Source: Firmicutes bacterium UBA7510
GTDB taxonomy: Bacteria; Bacillota; Clostridia; Tissierellales; Sedimentibacteraceae
Reading direction: 5' to 3'
Assembly (NCBI GenBank): GCA_002479485.1
Contig: DLNM01000003.1
Coordinates: 1-25,375, forward strand
Length of the DNA stretch: 25,375 nucleotides
Shown here: piece by piece, positions 12,000-21,712 of the stretch
How the letters are laid out: every line of letters begins with the position of its first letter
Numbering within the stretch: the stretch's first letter is position 1
The notes under the pieces: model-generated
Database searches by the model: none
Told to the model about the DNA's origin: nothing
Seen by the model: only the letters and a program-made list of their open reading frames with translations
Position numbers and translations under genes: made by a program

Positions 12000-12379
12000 A
12001 CGTTCCACTTAACTGAATAGCTGCCTTTATGTTTTTTTGCTTCAATACTTATTTTGTATTTTCCAGGTTCTTTTAAGTTTACTGTGAAATTAGATGTTTG
12101 TATATCGTGTCCTTCATAAGCTATATTTCCATTCTCATCTTTTATCAATAAATCAATTTTACCTTCCTCAGTTTTTATATCTACATAAACCTCACAAGTT
12201 TCACCATCTTTTACAGTGATGCTTTTGTTTTTGTCTCCAGAAAATTTATTATATTTCATTGACATTGAAGTTAAAGTATTGTTTTCAAAGGAACCAATTG
12301 TAAATGTACTTCCATATGTACAGCCAGTAAAGCCAATGGCTAATAATACTATTAAACACATTAAAATAATTTTTTTCAT
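11990..12379 (-). CDS. Small lipoprotein of unknown function
   Basis: The 129-aa protein has an N-terminal lipoprotein signal (MKKIILMCLIVLLAIGFTGC) with the lipidated Cys at residue 20. The rest is a beta-rich extracellular domain; the C-terminal pattern (VYVDIKTEEGKIDLLIKDENGN, then LKEPGKYKISIEAKKHKGSYSVKW) looks like a small beta-sandwich of the kind seen in pre-peptidase or bacterial Ig-like domains. ATG 12379 follows AAGGAG. It lies 27 bases after the DUF2812 gene and completes a padR-DUF2812-lipoprotein operon, so it probably shares PadR control. No enzyme motif is visible. Confidence 0.8.
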   Translation of the reverse strand: MKKIILMCLIVLLAIGFTGCTYGSTFTIGSFENNTLTSMSMKYNKFSGDKNKSITVKDGETCEVYVDIKTEEGKIDLLIKDENGNIAYEGHDIQTSNFTVNLKEPGKYKISIEAKKHKGSYSVKWNVKK

Positions 12380-12406
12380 TTTTTTGCTCTCCTTAAGTGT
12401 AAACCA

Positions 12407-13015
12407 CTATTCATTTATTTTATTAAGTCTTTTATATTTACTTATTTTTAACGTATATCTACATAATTGTATGACTAGAAAAATTGCTATGAATAACAAC
12501 AAAATTATTCCTAATACATTATATGAATGAATATAAATAAAAGTCAGTATTAGTAAATTAATTATCAGAAAAGATAAGCATATATTTCTAAATGGTTTAT
12601 AATAATTAATCAGGTCTTCATAATTACTATAAATATTAAACGGCTTACCATCTCTCTTCTTTTCAATTATTAGTATCTCCCTATTGAAATTACCCGGAGA
12701 TATAGCAATTTGTCCCATTCTGCTACCATATGGACGCCAACGGATTTTTCCTATTGAATAATTTAGGTTAATATTTTTTGTAAAAACATTATAATCCATT
12801 TGTTCTAGAAATAATTTATATTCGTGTATTTCTTTAATAGATTTATTTCCTACAAATTCTAAACAATATTCATATTCATTATGATTGCATATTTCAAATT
12901 CATATTTTAATTTTGTTGTATCTATTAATCTATATCCATGACTTGCCATATGATTTAACCACTTTTCTTGAGCACTTATAAAACTAAAGAAGTATCTATA
13001 TTTCTTTATCGTCAT
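12407..13015 (-). CDS. DUF2812 membrane protein
   Basis: The 202-aa protein begins with the DUF2812 pattern (YRYFFSFISAQEKWLNHMASHGYRLIDTT, about residues 6-34, where the Q-E-K-WLN-M-A-x-G-x-L signature is clear) and ends with two transmembrane helices (about 144-163 and 167-186) plus a basic tail. DUF2812 proteins are widely encoded next to PadR-type regulators in Firmicutes and are thought to act as membrane-bound sensors or targets of envelope stress; their function is not established. The start at 13015 overlaps the padR gene by 20 bases, which supports co-translation. Confidence 0.88.
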   Translation of the reverse strand: MTIKKYRYFFSFISAQEKWLNHMASHGYRLIDTTKLKYEFEICNHNEYEYCLEFVGNKSIKEIHEYKLFLEQMDYNVFTKNINLNYSIGKIRWRPYGSRMGQIAISPGNFNREILIIEKKRDGKPFNIYSNYEDLINYYKPFRNICLSFLIINLLILTFIYIHSYNVLGIILLLFIAIFLVIQLCRYTLKISKYKRLNKINE

Positions 13016-13337
13016 TTAAATTCCCTCCTATAATTTTATTGGCGATACTATATATTTGTTTAAGCCTTATTAACTCAATTTCTGAAATTTTTTTACCTTC
13101 TTCTGTTATTAAATACTCTTTTTTTCTATTATCATCTTCACTGTATAGCTTAATCCATCCTTTTTTTAGTAAGGTATTTAGGGCTCCATATAGAGTTCCA
13201 GCTCCTAATGAAAGTCTTCCATCTGTTTCATTTTCAATAAATTGCATTATACCATACCCATGATTTGGTTTATACAATGATAACAAAATAAAAAAAGTTG
13301 TTTCGGTTAATGCTCCGCCTTTAATATTATCCCTCAT
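12996..13337 (-). CDS. PadR-family transcriptional regulator
   Basis: The 113-aa protein is a PadR winged helix: GALTETTFFILLSLYKPNHGYGI...LGAGTLYGALNTLLKKGWI with the conserved HGYG and GTLYG-L--L-KKGWI features (about residues 8-62). The start is ATG 13337, six bases after GGAGG; an ATG two codons earlier is too close to the ribosome site. PadR proteins repress their own operon and neighbouring membrane genes until a ligand binds. The inverted repeat over its promoter is the probable operator. Confidence 0.92.
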   Translation of the reverse strand: MRDNIKGGALTETTFFILLSLYKPNHGYGIMQFIENETDGRLSLGAGTLYGALNTLLKKGWIKLYSEDDNRKKEYLITEEGKKISEIELIRLKQIYSIANKIIGGNLNDDKEI

Positions 13338-13370
13338 ATGCATCCTCCACTATTACAGCATACTTTATAT

Positions 13371-13415
13371 CGTTTACTGTAATAAAAATATATCACTAAA
13401 CGTAATAGTTGTCAA
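13371..13415 (-). promoter_or_regulatory. padR operon promoter with operator
   Basis: On the minus strand TTGACA (13410-13415), 17 bp, TATATT (13387-13392). An inverted repeat with 13-bp arms (13371-13383 and 13390-13402, three mismatches, outer part CGTTTA/TAAACG) covers the -10 and spacer, a natural site for PadR autorepression. Confidence 0.75.
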
Positions 13416-13416
13416 T

Positions 13417-13451
13417 AAAAAATTCTGACAATATTTTTATCAGAATTTTTT
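13417..13451 (-). terminator. Terminator of the PfkB kinase gene
   Basis: AAAAAATTCTGA (13417-13428) pairs perfectly with TCAGAATTTTTT (13440-13451); on the minus strand it ends in a T run. It directly follows the kinase gene. Confidence 0.88.
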
Positions 13452-13471
13452 ATAGTTTACTTTTATAAATT

Positions 13472-14374
13472 TTAAATTCTATCATCTATTCTACCAAATG
13501 CTTCATCAGAAAGTAATGCACCCTTTGTTTCGACAACAGCAGATGAAACAAAATTAGCAATTTTAATTGATTTTTCTATATTATATTTTTTATAGTAGCA
13601 AGCTATGATTGAGCCTATATGTGCATCTCCGGCACCAATTGTATCTATTTGTTCAACTTTAATTGCATCAATATGATTTAATTTTTCATTTTCATAATAA
13701 CAAGCTCCGTTGCTTCCGCAAGTTACTATAACTGTATTATTAGTTAAATTATTTAATGATTTTACTGCTTCAATTAACTTATCTTTCTTTGTAAACTGAT
13801 ATGCTTCGTCATCATTTAAGTGTAATATTGGTGATAATTTAAATATTCTATCTAATAATTCTATAGATATAGAATTAATTCTTGGGCCAGGTGCAAAAAA
13901 TACTGGTATATCATTATGCTTTTCTAAAAAGTCTACTATTATAGGACCTGTAGTCTCCTCTATTTCAAGTCCACAGATATAAACAGCCTCTATTTGTGAA
14001 ATATCTATTGTTTCAAGCCATTCTTTATATATTAAATACTCTGCACCGTGATTAGATATAAAAGTTCTTTCTCCAGAGGATTCAACAAAACAGTAGCAGC
14101 AGCCATTGTCCATGTTAGGTGTTGGGACTGGTGTAGAAATATTTCTTGCTTTTAATTCTTTTCTAACAAAATCACCATATATCCCAGTCCCTACTGGTGA
14201 AAATAAAATATATGGAACATTAAAATGTCTTATTGTATCTGATACGTTATAGGCACAACCCCCAAGAGACATTTCTTGAAATATAACATGAACATCTTGA
14301 CCGGTACCAGGTAAAAAGTCTACATTTATTATAATATCAACAACCGTTGAGCCTATTACTAATATTTTTTTCAT
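13472..14374 (-). CDS. PfkB-family carbohydrate or nucleoside kinase
   Basis: The 300-aa protein shows the PfkB/ribokinase fold: start KKILVIGSTVVDIIINVDFLP, substrate-side GG motif (MSLGGCAYNVSDTIRHF, about residues 35-51) and the second PfkB signature DTIGAGDAHIGSI (about 248-260) with the catalytic Asp of GAGD. The substrate (sugar, nucleoside or pseudouridine) cannot be told from sequence. ATG 14374 is chosen because GGAGG is 5 bases before it; longer starts lack a site. The upstream mRNA can form a stem that hides this GGAGG. It lies about 120 bases after the aluminium-resistance-type gene and may be partly read from that operon. Confidence 0.88.
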   Translation of the reverse strand: MKKILVIGSTVVDIIINVDFLPGTGQDVHVIFQEMSLGGCAYNVSDTIRHFNVPYILFSPVGTGIYGDFVRKELKARNISTPVPTPNMDNGCCYCFVESSGERTFISNHGAEYLIYKEWLETIDISQIEAVYICGLEIEETTGPIIVDFLEKHNDIPVFFAPGPRINSISIELLDRIFKLSPILHLNDDEAYQFTKKDKLIEAVKSLNNLTNNTVIVTCGSNGACYYENEKLNHIDAIKVEQIDTIGAGDAHIGSIIACYYKKYNIEKSIKIANFVSSAVVETKGALLSDEAFGRIDDRI

Positions 14375-14379
14375 TCTAA

Positions 14380-14428
14380 CCTCCATGCTCCAATGCACAA
14401 ATTGTCATTAAAATTTTGTGCATGGAGG
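14380..14428 (-). promoter_or_regulatory. Stem that can hide the kinase ribosome site
   Basis: In the minus-strand mRNA CCTCCATGC followed by ACAAA (14428 down to 14415) is complementary to TTTGTGC plus GCATGGAGG (14401 down to 14380) with an internal 8-nt bulge. The second arm contains the GGAGG used by the kinase gene. This is a possible translational control element (RNA thermometer or attenuator-like). Confidence 0.5.
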
Positions 14429-14497
14429 TCGTGATTTATTTTATTATTATTCATACTTATTTTCACACTAAAACTCCAATGTTATTTTCTATGTCTA

Positions 14498-15799
14498 TTA
14501 ATTATTTATTTTACTTCCAATACCATCATATTCAAGCATTTTTTGAAGAGAAAACATAACTCCTAGCTTTGCATGATCATAAAACAATCCGCCTTGAATA
14601 TATGCTATATAAGGTTCTCTAATTGGTGCATCAGCACTTAATTCTATAGATGAACCAGATACAAAAGCACCTGAAGCCATGATTACTTCATTTGTATAAC
14701 CAGGCATGTCCCACGGAATCGGTGTAACATGGGCGTCAACAGGTGATGCCGCTTGTATAGCTTCACAAATTTTTATAACTAAATCTGGATTTTTAAATTT
14801 AATAGCTTGAATGATATCACTTCTCTTATCCTCTAGCTTTGGTGTTATTTCATATCCAAGAGAATTGAACACACCACCAAATAATAAAGCACCTTTTAAT
14901 GCTTCACTTGCAATATGTGGAGCAAAAAATAAGCCTTGAAGAGTATTTCTTGTAGTCCCAAAGGTTAATCCGATTTCTTTTCCTACTCCAGGAGCTGTTA
15001 ATCTGTTTGCTATTCTGTCAATTATAGCTTTTTTACCTGCTATATATCCACCAGATAAGGCAATTCCACCACCAGGATTCTTAATTAATGAACCTACTGT
15101 CACATCAGCTCCAACATCTGATGGCTCTAATGTATCTATAAATTCACCGTAACAGTTATCTACCATTATGTATATATCAGGATAAGTTTCTCTTATCTTA
15201 TTTATTGCTTCTTTTATTTTTTCCATTGTAAATGCTGGTCTGAAGCTATAACCAGTTGAACGCTGGAACATTAGTAATTTAGTTTTTTCTGTTATAGAAT
15301 TAATAACTGTTTCAATATCTATACTATAATCTTCTTTTAATGCTACTTCTTTATAGATAATTCCAGCCTCTTTTAAATTACACGGCTCATTATTTTCTTC
15401 GCCAAGGACCGTTAAAAGTGTATCATAAGGCTTACCTGTTACTGCAATTGCCTCATCTCCATATTGTAATATACCCGATAATGTTAAATACAAAGCGTGT
15501 GTTCCTGAAGCAATTGAAGGTCTAACTAATGCATCCTCTGTATGAAATACCGAAGCAAAAATACTTTCAACCTTTTCTCTTCCTATATCACCATATCCAT
15601 AGCCAGTATTCCAATAAAAATGTGTGTAATCAAGTCTATTTTCTTGCATTGCTGAAATAACCTTATATTGATTACATTCTCTTATTTTATCAATATTATC
15701 AAAATATTTCTCTTTAATATCTGATTCTATTTTAGTTACATAGTCATAAACATTTTTACTTATACCAAATTGTTTACATAATATTTCTTCTGTCAACAT
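14498..15799 (-). CDS. Methionine gamma-lyase family (aluminium-resistance-type) PLP protein
   Basis: The 433-aa protein matches the Alum_res branch of PLP fold-type I enzymes: RPSIASGTHALYLTLSGIL near residues 93-111, the PLP-binding VDNCYGEF (about 213-220) and the lysine motif VGSLIKNPGGGIALSGGY (about 234-251; Schiff-base K near 239). It is full length for the family. Members are annotated as methionine gamma-lyase or aluminium resistance proteins; the true substrate is generally untested. ATG 15799 has GGAG 5 bases before it and lies 2 bases after the hfq stop, so it is co-transcribed with hfq, a neighbour pair typical of Clostridia and Bacilli. Confidence 0.9.
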   Translation of the reverse strand: MLTEEILCKQFGISKNVYDYVTKIESDIKEKYFDNIDKIRECNQYKVISAMQENRLDYTHFYWNTGYGYGDIGREKVESIFASVFHTEDALVRPSIASGTHALYLTLSGILQYGDEAIAVTGKPYDTLLTVLGEENNEPCNLKEAGIIYKEVALKEDYSIDIETVINSITEKTKLLMFQRSTGYSFRPAFTMEKIKEAINKIRETYPDIYIMVDNCYGEFIDTLEPSDVGADVTVGSLIKNPGGGIALSGGYIAGKKAIIDRIANRLTAPGVGKEIGLTFGTTRNTLQGLFFAPHIASEALKGALLFGGVFNSLGYEITPKLEDKRSDIIQAIKFKNPDLVIKICEAIQAASPVDAHVTPIPWDMPGYTNEVIMASGAFVSGSSIELSADAPIREPYIAYIQGGLFYDHAKLGVMFSLQKMLEYDGIGSKINN

Positions 15800-15801
15800 A
15801 T

Positions 15802-16038
15802 TTACTCCATTTCTAATTCATTATTAAATAGTTTTACATTTTGTGAAGGTACAATTGATGAGATAGAATGTTTATATATCAACATTTGACCTTTATCTGT
15901 TTCTAAACATATAACATAGTTATCAAAACCCTTTACTAAGCCTATCACTTTAAATCCATTTAATAAAAAAATTGTAATTTTAATTTTTTCTTTCCTAACA
16001 TTATTTAAAAATGCATCTTGTAAATTTATACTATTCAT
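15802..16038 (-). CDS. hfq: RNA chaperone Hfq
   Basis: The 78-aa Sm-like protein has Sm1 (NLQDAFLNNVRKEKIKITIFLLNG and on, about residues 5-35) and Sm2 with the YKHSISSI motif (about 55-62, the Hfq KH signature). Hexameric Hfq helps small RNAs pair with mRNAs. ATG 16038 follows GGAGGG and overlaps the end of miaA by 8 bases, the usual miaA-hfq order. The C-terminal tail is short, as in Gram-positive Hfq. Confidence 0.96.
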   Translation of the reverse strand: MNSINLQDAFLNNVRKEKIKITIFLLNGFKVIGLVKGFDNYVICLETDKGQMLIYKHSISSIVPSQNVKLFNNELEME

Positions 16039-16975
16039 TAGAAAGCCCTCCTAAAGTATAATCATATATACTGTTTATCACTTTATCTATTTCATCTAAA
16101 TTTGTTAAATCAAACCACTTTATATTTGAGTCAGCTTTAAACCAAGTAAATTGCCTTTTGGCAAATCTTCTTGTATTTGTTTTAAGAATATCTATTGCAT
16201 CTTGTTTAGTTGTTTTTCCTTCTAAATAATCTATAATCTCTTTATATCCAATACCTTGTAATGAAACTAAATTTCTGTCATAGCCTTTATCAAGTAAGGA
16301 TTTAACCTCTTCTATGAGGCCATTTTCAACCATTATATCTACTCGTTTATTTATCCTTTGATAAAGAATATCTCTATCCATTTCAAGGCCTATGATGATG
16401 CAATTGTATTTCTCACTAGGCTTTCTAATATCTGTATTCATTTCAGAAAACTTATTTCCAGTTATATGACATACTTCTAAGGCTCTTATTACTCTTTTAA
16501 CATTGTTTTTGTGTATTTTAGCTGCTGCTTCAGAATCAATGTTCACCAAAAGTTCATGAAGTTTTTCTGTACCGTGCTCATTATAAAAATCAGTATAGTA
16601 TTTTTTTACCTTTTCATCGGATTTAACCTTTCCAAAGTCTAAATCGTAGAGTAAAGAATTTACATATAGTCCACTTCCCCCAATAACTATAGGAAGTTTA
16701 TCATTATCGATAAGGTTATCAATGTGTTTTTCAGCTATTTTTTGAAATTCTGAAACTGAAAATTCTTCGTTAGGATATACAAGGTCTAACATATGATGTT
16801 TTATACCACAAGCTTCTTCTTCAGTGACCTTAGCGGTTCCAATATCCATATACTTATATACTTGCATTGAATCGGCAGATATGATTTCAGTATTTAATTT
16901 TTTTGCTAGCTCTATAGAAACATAAGTTTTACCTACTGCTGTAGGCCCAACTATTACTAAAATTTTGTTATTCAT
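16031..16975 (-). CDS. miaA: tRNA dimethylallyltransferase MiaA
   Basis: The 314-aa protein has the P-loop VGPTAVGKT (about residues 9-17), DSMQVYKYMDIGTAK (substrate site, about 35-49), GGSGLYV and the C-terminal RRFAKRQFTWF. It adds the dimethylallyl group to A37 of tRNAs reading UNN codons; MiaB, encoded in the same operon, then methylthiolates the same base. ATG 16975 is chosen, 1 base after the mutL stop, with AGGTG before it; a longer reading would use TTG inside mutL. Confidence 0.96.
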   Translation of the reverse strand: MNNKILVIVGPTAVGKTYVSIELAKKLNTEIISADSMQVYKYMDIGTAKVTEEEACGIKHHMLDLVYPNEEFSVSEFQKIAEKHIDNLIDNDKLPIVIGGSGLYVNSLLYDLDFGKVKSDEKVKKYYTDFYNEHGTEKLHELLVNIDSEAAAKIHKNNVKRVIRALEVCHITGNKFSEMNTDIRKPSEKYNCIIIGLEMDRDILYQRINKRVDIMVENGLIEEVKSLLDKGYDRNLVSLQGIGYKEIIDYLEGKTTKQDAIDILKTNTRRFAKRQFTWFKADSNIKWFDLTNLDEIDKVINSIYDYTLGGLSNE

Positions 16976-16976
16976 A

Positions 16977-19022
16977 CTACACCTGTATTCTTTCAAACAT
17001 TCTCTCTACTTCATATTTTGTCATTTTTATAATTGTAGGTCTTCCGTGCGGACATGTATAAGGACTTTTTGTATTAGCTAAATCCTCAATAAGCCTTTTA
17101 ATTTCCATAGCATGTAAATTATCTCCAGCCTTTACTGATTTGACACATGCATTTTTTATAATCTTGCTCATTTCTATATCTAAACTGCTATTTTTCTTAA
17201 CTTCCTTCATTGAATCTAATATAGTAAAAAATAGCTCTCTAACATTAACATCAATAAATATTAGAGGAATACTATTGATTAATATATCATTTATTCCAAA
17301 GCTTTCAATAGGTAATCCAATTTTTTCAAAGAAGTTTTTGTTATTTATAGCTAAATAATAATCCTCATAAGATAAATTGATAACCTCGGGAATTAGCAGT
17401 TCCTGTAGTGTTATAGTTCTATTTTCTATCTGACTTAAATACTTTTCATAGTTAATACGCTCATGAGCTGCATGCTGGTCTATAATATAAAGCTCATTTG
17501 TCAAACTACTCTCACAAAGAATGTAAGTATTAAACAACATTCCTATTACATTTAACTGAGAAATTGTGGTCTTATCTACATGATTGATAGAGGTTTCTTC
17601 ATAGCATTCAATAACCTCGATACTATTAGTTTCAAAGCCTAATTGCTCTACAATTTTGGTATTATCTATATTATTTTCAATATTTGTAAAATTATTATCA
17701 AATAGAGTGAAGAGTGTTTTTTCTTCACTTTTTTCCTCTATTATATAATTTTGATTGTCCTCTTTTAATATATCGGCTTCTTGATAAAATTCTATATTAT
17801 TTATTTCATTTTCTTCACTTCTTGTATTTTCAATAATTGATCCATTTATTGAGTTATCAAACTTTTTAAGAGTTAAGTCACTAAATAAGTCTTCATTAAA
17901 TTTATGATCTTTATACTCAACATTTTTATCAGGTTTAATAAATATCTCTTCAAGAGAGATTGAGCTTTTACTCTCATTTTGTTGAAAAGGCTTTTTAACA
18001 ATAGTTTCGCTTTTAATTTCTTTTACTAAATTAATTTGTTTTAATGCTTTATATATAGCACTTTTAAGCTCATTTAAAAACTTTTCTTCATCCTTTAATC
18101 TAATTTCAGTTTTTGCCGGATGAACATTTACATCAATTAAGTTAGTATCAATTTCTATTTTTAAAAAGCAAGCTGGATGCTTATCCTTTGGTAAAAGAGT
18201 GTTATAAGCAGCCTCAATAAAGAAATTAGCCCTTTTATGTTTGATAAATCTATCATTTACAAATAAAAGCTGATATTTTCTATTTCCTCTATAGTAGTTT
18301 AAATTTGTTGTATAGCCTGTAATCTTAACATATTCACTTTCATAATTTACCTCAATTAAAGAGCTAACCATATCTCTATCATAGAGGCTTGAAAGTGCAT
18401 TAATCATATTTGTAGATTTAGGTGTTTTAAAAACTGTGCTATTGTTATTTATATATTTAAACGATACATTCTTGGCACACAAAGACAAGCATACAACTAT
18501 TTCATTAATATTTGTGCTTTCTGAAACATCACTTTTTAAAAACTTAAGACGTGCTGGCACATTGTAAAATAAATCTGTTATGATTATTGTAGTACCTATT
18601 GGGCACCCTACATCTTCTTTAAGTATTGTTTTGCCACCCTCAATAACAAGTTTAGTACCAGAAATGTCAACAGCAGTTCTAGATATAATTTCAACCTTAG
18701 CAACAGCTGCAATACTAGCTAAAGCCTCCCCTCTAAATCCAAGAGTGTGGAGACTGTCTAAATCATCAGCTGTGTTTATTTTATTTGTATAGTGACGTTT
18801 AAAGGCATCTTCAATCTCATCTTTTTTTATACCAACACCGTTGTCTGTTATTCTAATAAACTTTTTACCACCGTTTTTAATTTCAATGATTACTTCATCA
18901 GCCTTAGCATCAATTGAGTTTTCAACAAGCTCCTTAACTATTGATTTAGGGCTTTCAATAACCTCACCAGCTGCAATTTTATTTATTGTATTATTATCTA
19001 ATTGCTTAATTGTACCACTCAT
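16977..19022 (-). CDS. mutL: DNA mismatch repair protein MutL
   Basis: The 681-aa protein has an N-terminal GHKL ATPase (ELVENSIDAKA, DNGVGI, LGFRGEALASI) and, after a long acidic linker (about residues 330-480), a C-terminal domain with the endonuclease motif DQHA-x2-E-x4-E (DQHAAHERINYE). So it is a nicking MutL, as expected where MutH is absent. It ends with CPHGRPT, another metal-site motif. I prefer ATG 19022 with GGGTG before it; a GTG at 19031 overlapping the mutS stop is possible. It is coupled to mutS and miaA. Confidence 0.96.
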   Translation of the reverse strand: MSGTIKQLDNNTINKIAAGEVIESPKSIVKELVENSIDAKADEVIIEIKNGGKKFIRITDNGVGIKKDEIEDAFKRHYTNKINTADDLDSLHTLGFRGEALASIAAVAKVEIISRTAVDISGTKLVIEGGKTILKEDVGCPIGTTIIITDLFYNVPARLKFLKSDVSESTNINEIVVCLSLCAKNVSFKYINNNSTVFKTPKSTNMINALSSLYDRDMVSSLIEVNYESEYVKITGYTTNLNYYRGNRKYQLLFVNDRFIKHKRANFFIEAAYNTLLPKDKHPACFLKIEIDTNLIDVNVHPAKTEIRLKDEEKFLNELKSAIYKALKQINLVKEIKSETIVKKPFQQNESKSSISLEEIFIKPDKNVEYKDHKFNEDLFSDLTLKKFDNSINGSIIENTRSEENEINNIEFYQEADILKEDNQNYIIEEKSEEKTLFTLFDNNFTNIENNIDNTKIVEQLGFETNSIEVIECYEETSINHVDKTTISQLNVIGMLFNTYILCESSLTNELYIIDQHAAHERINYEKYLSQIENRTITLQELLIPEVINLSYEDYYLAINNKNFFEKIGLPIESFGINDILINSIPLIFIDVNVRELFFTILDSMKEVKKNSSLDIEMSKIIKNACVKSVKAGDNLHAMEIKRLIEDLANTKSPYTCPHGRPTIIKMTKYEVERMFERIQV

Positions 19023-19027
19023 TAAAA

Positions 19028-21688
19028 TCACCCGATTGTTTTAGATTTTCTAACTAATTCATTTAATAAATTCATTGCATCCATTGGAGTTAACGAATTT
19101 ATATCTATATTCTTAACATTTTCCTCTATGAAAGCTTTGTATTTATCATCTACCTCTGTAGTGCTTAATCCACCAAACAATGACAGTTGGAACTTATCGC
19201 TTACTAGTTCTTTTTTCTTATTAGAAGTAAAGGGCTTGTTTATATCATTTTCCTCTAGCTGTGCTATGATTTCCTTTGCTCGATTTATAACCTCAACAGG
19301 AAGTCCAGCTAAATTAGCAACCTGAATACCATAGCTTTTATCTACACTACCCTCTACAATTTTTCTAAGGAATGTTATTTTATCTCCTGATTCTTTAATT
19401 AAAATTCTAAAGTTTTTAATAGAGTCTAATTTATCCTCTAATTCTGAAAGCTCATGATAATGTGTCGCAAACAGCGTTTTTGCCTTTATTTTTTTAGTTA
19501 TATACTCAACAACTGACCAAGCAATACTAAGCCCATCATAGGTGCTTGTACCTCTTCCAATCTCATCTAAAATAAGCAAACTGTTTTCAGTTGCATTTTT
19601 TAGTATGTTTGAAACCTCAGACATTTCAACCATAAATGTACTTTGTCCCTGAGCTAAATCATCACTTGCACCAACACGAGTAAATATCTTGTCTACTATA
19701 CAAATATCTGCTTCTTTTGCTGGAATAAAGCTACCAACATGTGCTAGTAATGTAATTAGAGCAACCTGTCTCATATATGTTGATTTACCTGCCATATTCG
19801 GACCAGTTATAATAGACATTCTTAGCTTTTTATTATCTATTATTGTGTCATTAGGTACAAACATTTCATTTTTTATTAGTTTTTCAATAACTGGATGTCT
19901 GCCTTCAATTATATGTATGTGATCCCCAATGTTTATATTAGGTCTTACGTAGTTATTCTTAACTGCCGCTATTGCTAATGAATTGATAGTATCAATTATA
20001 GCTATATCATGAGCAGTATTTTGAATACGTGTAATTTGTTCCTTTATATATTGTCTAATCTCTAAGAATAAATTATACTCAAGCTTCATAATTTGCTCAT
20101 CAGCATTGAGAATCTTGGACTCCATTTCTTTAAGCTCTGGAGTTACAAATCTCTCGCAGTTTGCTAGAGTTTGCTTTCTAGTATAATAATCTGGAGCATT
20201 TTTAACATTTGACTGTGTTATTTCAATGAAATACCCAAATATTTTGTTATATCCTATTTTTAGATTCTTAATGCCAGTTTTCTCACGCTCTGTGTTTTGT
20301 AAGTTGGAAATCCATTCCTTGCCATGAACTGATATTTCTTTAATTTCATCAAGCTCAGCGTTAAAGCCTGACTTTATAACTCCACCCTCTTTAACAGATA
20401 CAGGTGGCTCCTCTACAATTGATTTATCCAATAGTTTAAAAACATCCGATAGTATATCAAATCTTTCATATATTTCTTTTATCAACTCTACATCAGTAAA
20501 GGAAAGTTCAGACTTAAAATCCGGTAGGTTTGATATAGATTGCTTCAATGCAATTAAATCTCTTCCATTGCAATTACCATATACTATTCTACCTATAAGT
20601 CTTTCAATATCGTAGATTTTCTTCATATACTCCTTGATGTTGTTAGAAACCATTACATTATCATATAGCTCTGACACAGCATCAAGCCTTTGGTTTATTA
20701 AACTTTGTGACCTTAAAGGCTCTTCTATCCATTTTTTTAGAAGCCTTCCACCCATTGCAGTCATGGTGTAATCAATAACATGATATAGGGTGCCTTGTCC
20801 CTTTTTACCACGCATTGTTTCAGTTAGCTCTAGATTTTTTCTTGTACTGCTATCTAACTGAACATAATCTCCAATTTTATAGCTCCCAATTTTATTAATA
20901 TGCTCTAATGATATTTTTTGAGTTTCATACAAGTATTCTAAAAGCATACCTAGAGACATAATTGCATTAATATTATCTGTTATTCCATAGTCTCGACTTC
21001 GATCCATTTGTGTCTCGTTTTGCGAGACACTATCAAGAGAGATTACATTAAAATGCCTTAATATAATCTCCTTGTACTCTTCTATTGTATTAATCTTATC
21101 TAGGCAATTAATTTTTGAATCAATAATATCATTATTTATAATTGAATTCGCAATAATTTCAGATGGATTTATCTTTATAATCTCACCAACCATTGCATCC
21201 TTTAAAACATTATTGTTATAGGATTCATATTCTGTTACTAATAAATCACCAGTAGATACATCAACATAGGACATACCAAAGCCACTATTTGTAAGATATA
21301 AACTACATAAATAGTTGTTTGCTTTATCATCAAGCATATTCTGGTCAATTATAGTACCAGGTGTAATAACTCTTACTACATCTCTTTTTACTATCCCCTT
21401 AGCAGTTGCAGGATCCTCCATTTGCTCACAAATAGCGACCTTTAAACCATTCTCTATAAGTTTAGGAATGTAATTGTCTATTGCATGATGAGGAACTCCA
21501 CACATTGGAGCTCTTTCCTCAAGACCGCAGTCTCTGCCTGTCAGTGCTATTTCAAGAACTTTCGATGCAACTATAGCATCGTCAAAGAACATTTCGTAAA
21601 AGTCACCAAGTCTATATAAAACAATACAATCCTTGTAATTTTCCTTTAAATTTAAATATTGCTGCATCATAGGTGTTAATTTACCCAT
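19028..21688 (-). CDS. mutS: DNA mismatch repair protein MutS
   Basis: The 886-aa protein has the mismatch-reading F-x-E motif (GDFYEMF, F30-E32), connector, clamp and ATPase domains with Walker A GPNMAGKST (G629-T637), the Walker B region LLILDEIGRGTSTYDG and ATHYHEL after it. It recognises mismatches and recruits MutL. Full family length; ATG 21688 follows GGAGG. It lies 24 bases after miaB and its stop overlaps the possible GTG start of mutL. Confidence 0.98.
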   Translation of the reverse strand: MGKLTPMMQQYLNLKENYKDCIVLYRLGDFYEMFFDDAIVASKVLEIALTGRDCGLEERAPMCGVPHHAIDNYIPKLIENGLKVAICEQMEDPATAKGIVKRDVVRVITPGTIIDQNMLDDKANNYLCSLYLTNSGFGMSYVDVSTGDLLVTEYESYNNNVLKDAMVGEIIKINPSEIIANSIINNDIIDSKINCLDKINTIEEYKEIILRHFNVISLDSVSQNETQMDRSRDYGITDNINAIMSLGMLLEYLYETQKISLEHINKIGSYKIGDYVQLDSSTRKNLELTETMRGKKGQGTLYHVIDYTMTAMGGRLLKKWIEEPLRSQSLINQRLDAVSELYDNVMVSNNIKEYMKKIYDIERLIGRIVYGNCNGRDLIALKQSISNLPDFKSELSFTDVELIKEIYERFDILSDVFKLLDKSIVEEPPVSVKEGGVIKSGFNAELDEIKEISVHGKEWISNLQNTEREKTGIKNLKIGYNKIFGYFIEITQSNVKNAPDYYTRKQTLANCERFVTPELKEMESKILNADEQIMKLEYNLFLEIRQYIKEQITRIQNTAHDIAIIDTINSLAIAAVKNNYVRPNINIGDHIHIIEGRHPVIEKLIKNEMFVPNDTIIDNKKLRMSIITGPNMAGKSTYMRQVALITLLAHVGSFIPAKEADICIVDKIFTRVGASDDLAQGQSTFMVEMSEVSNILKNATENSLLILDEIGRGTSTYDGLSIAWSVVEYITKKIKAKTLFATHYHELSELEDKLDSIKNFRILIKESGDKITFLRKIVEGSVDKSYGIQVANLAGLPVEVINRAKEIIAQLEENDINKPFTSNKKKELVSDKFQLSLFGGLSTTEVDDKYKAFIEENVKNIDINSLTPMDAMNLLNELVRKSKTIG

Positions 21689-21712
21689 GTGTCTACCTCC
21701 AAAAGTTATAGA

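Noticed and set aside
19460..19472. TGTCGCAAAC, similar to the phage attachment arms, inside mutS
   Set aside because: It lies in well-conserved coding sequence with no partner arm, so it is a chance match.
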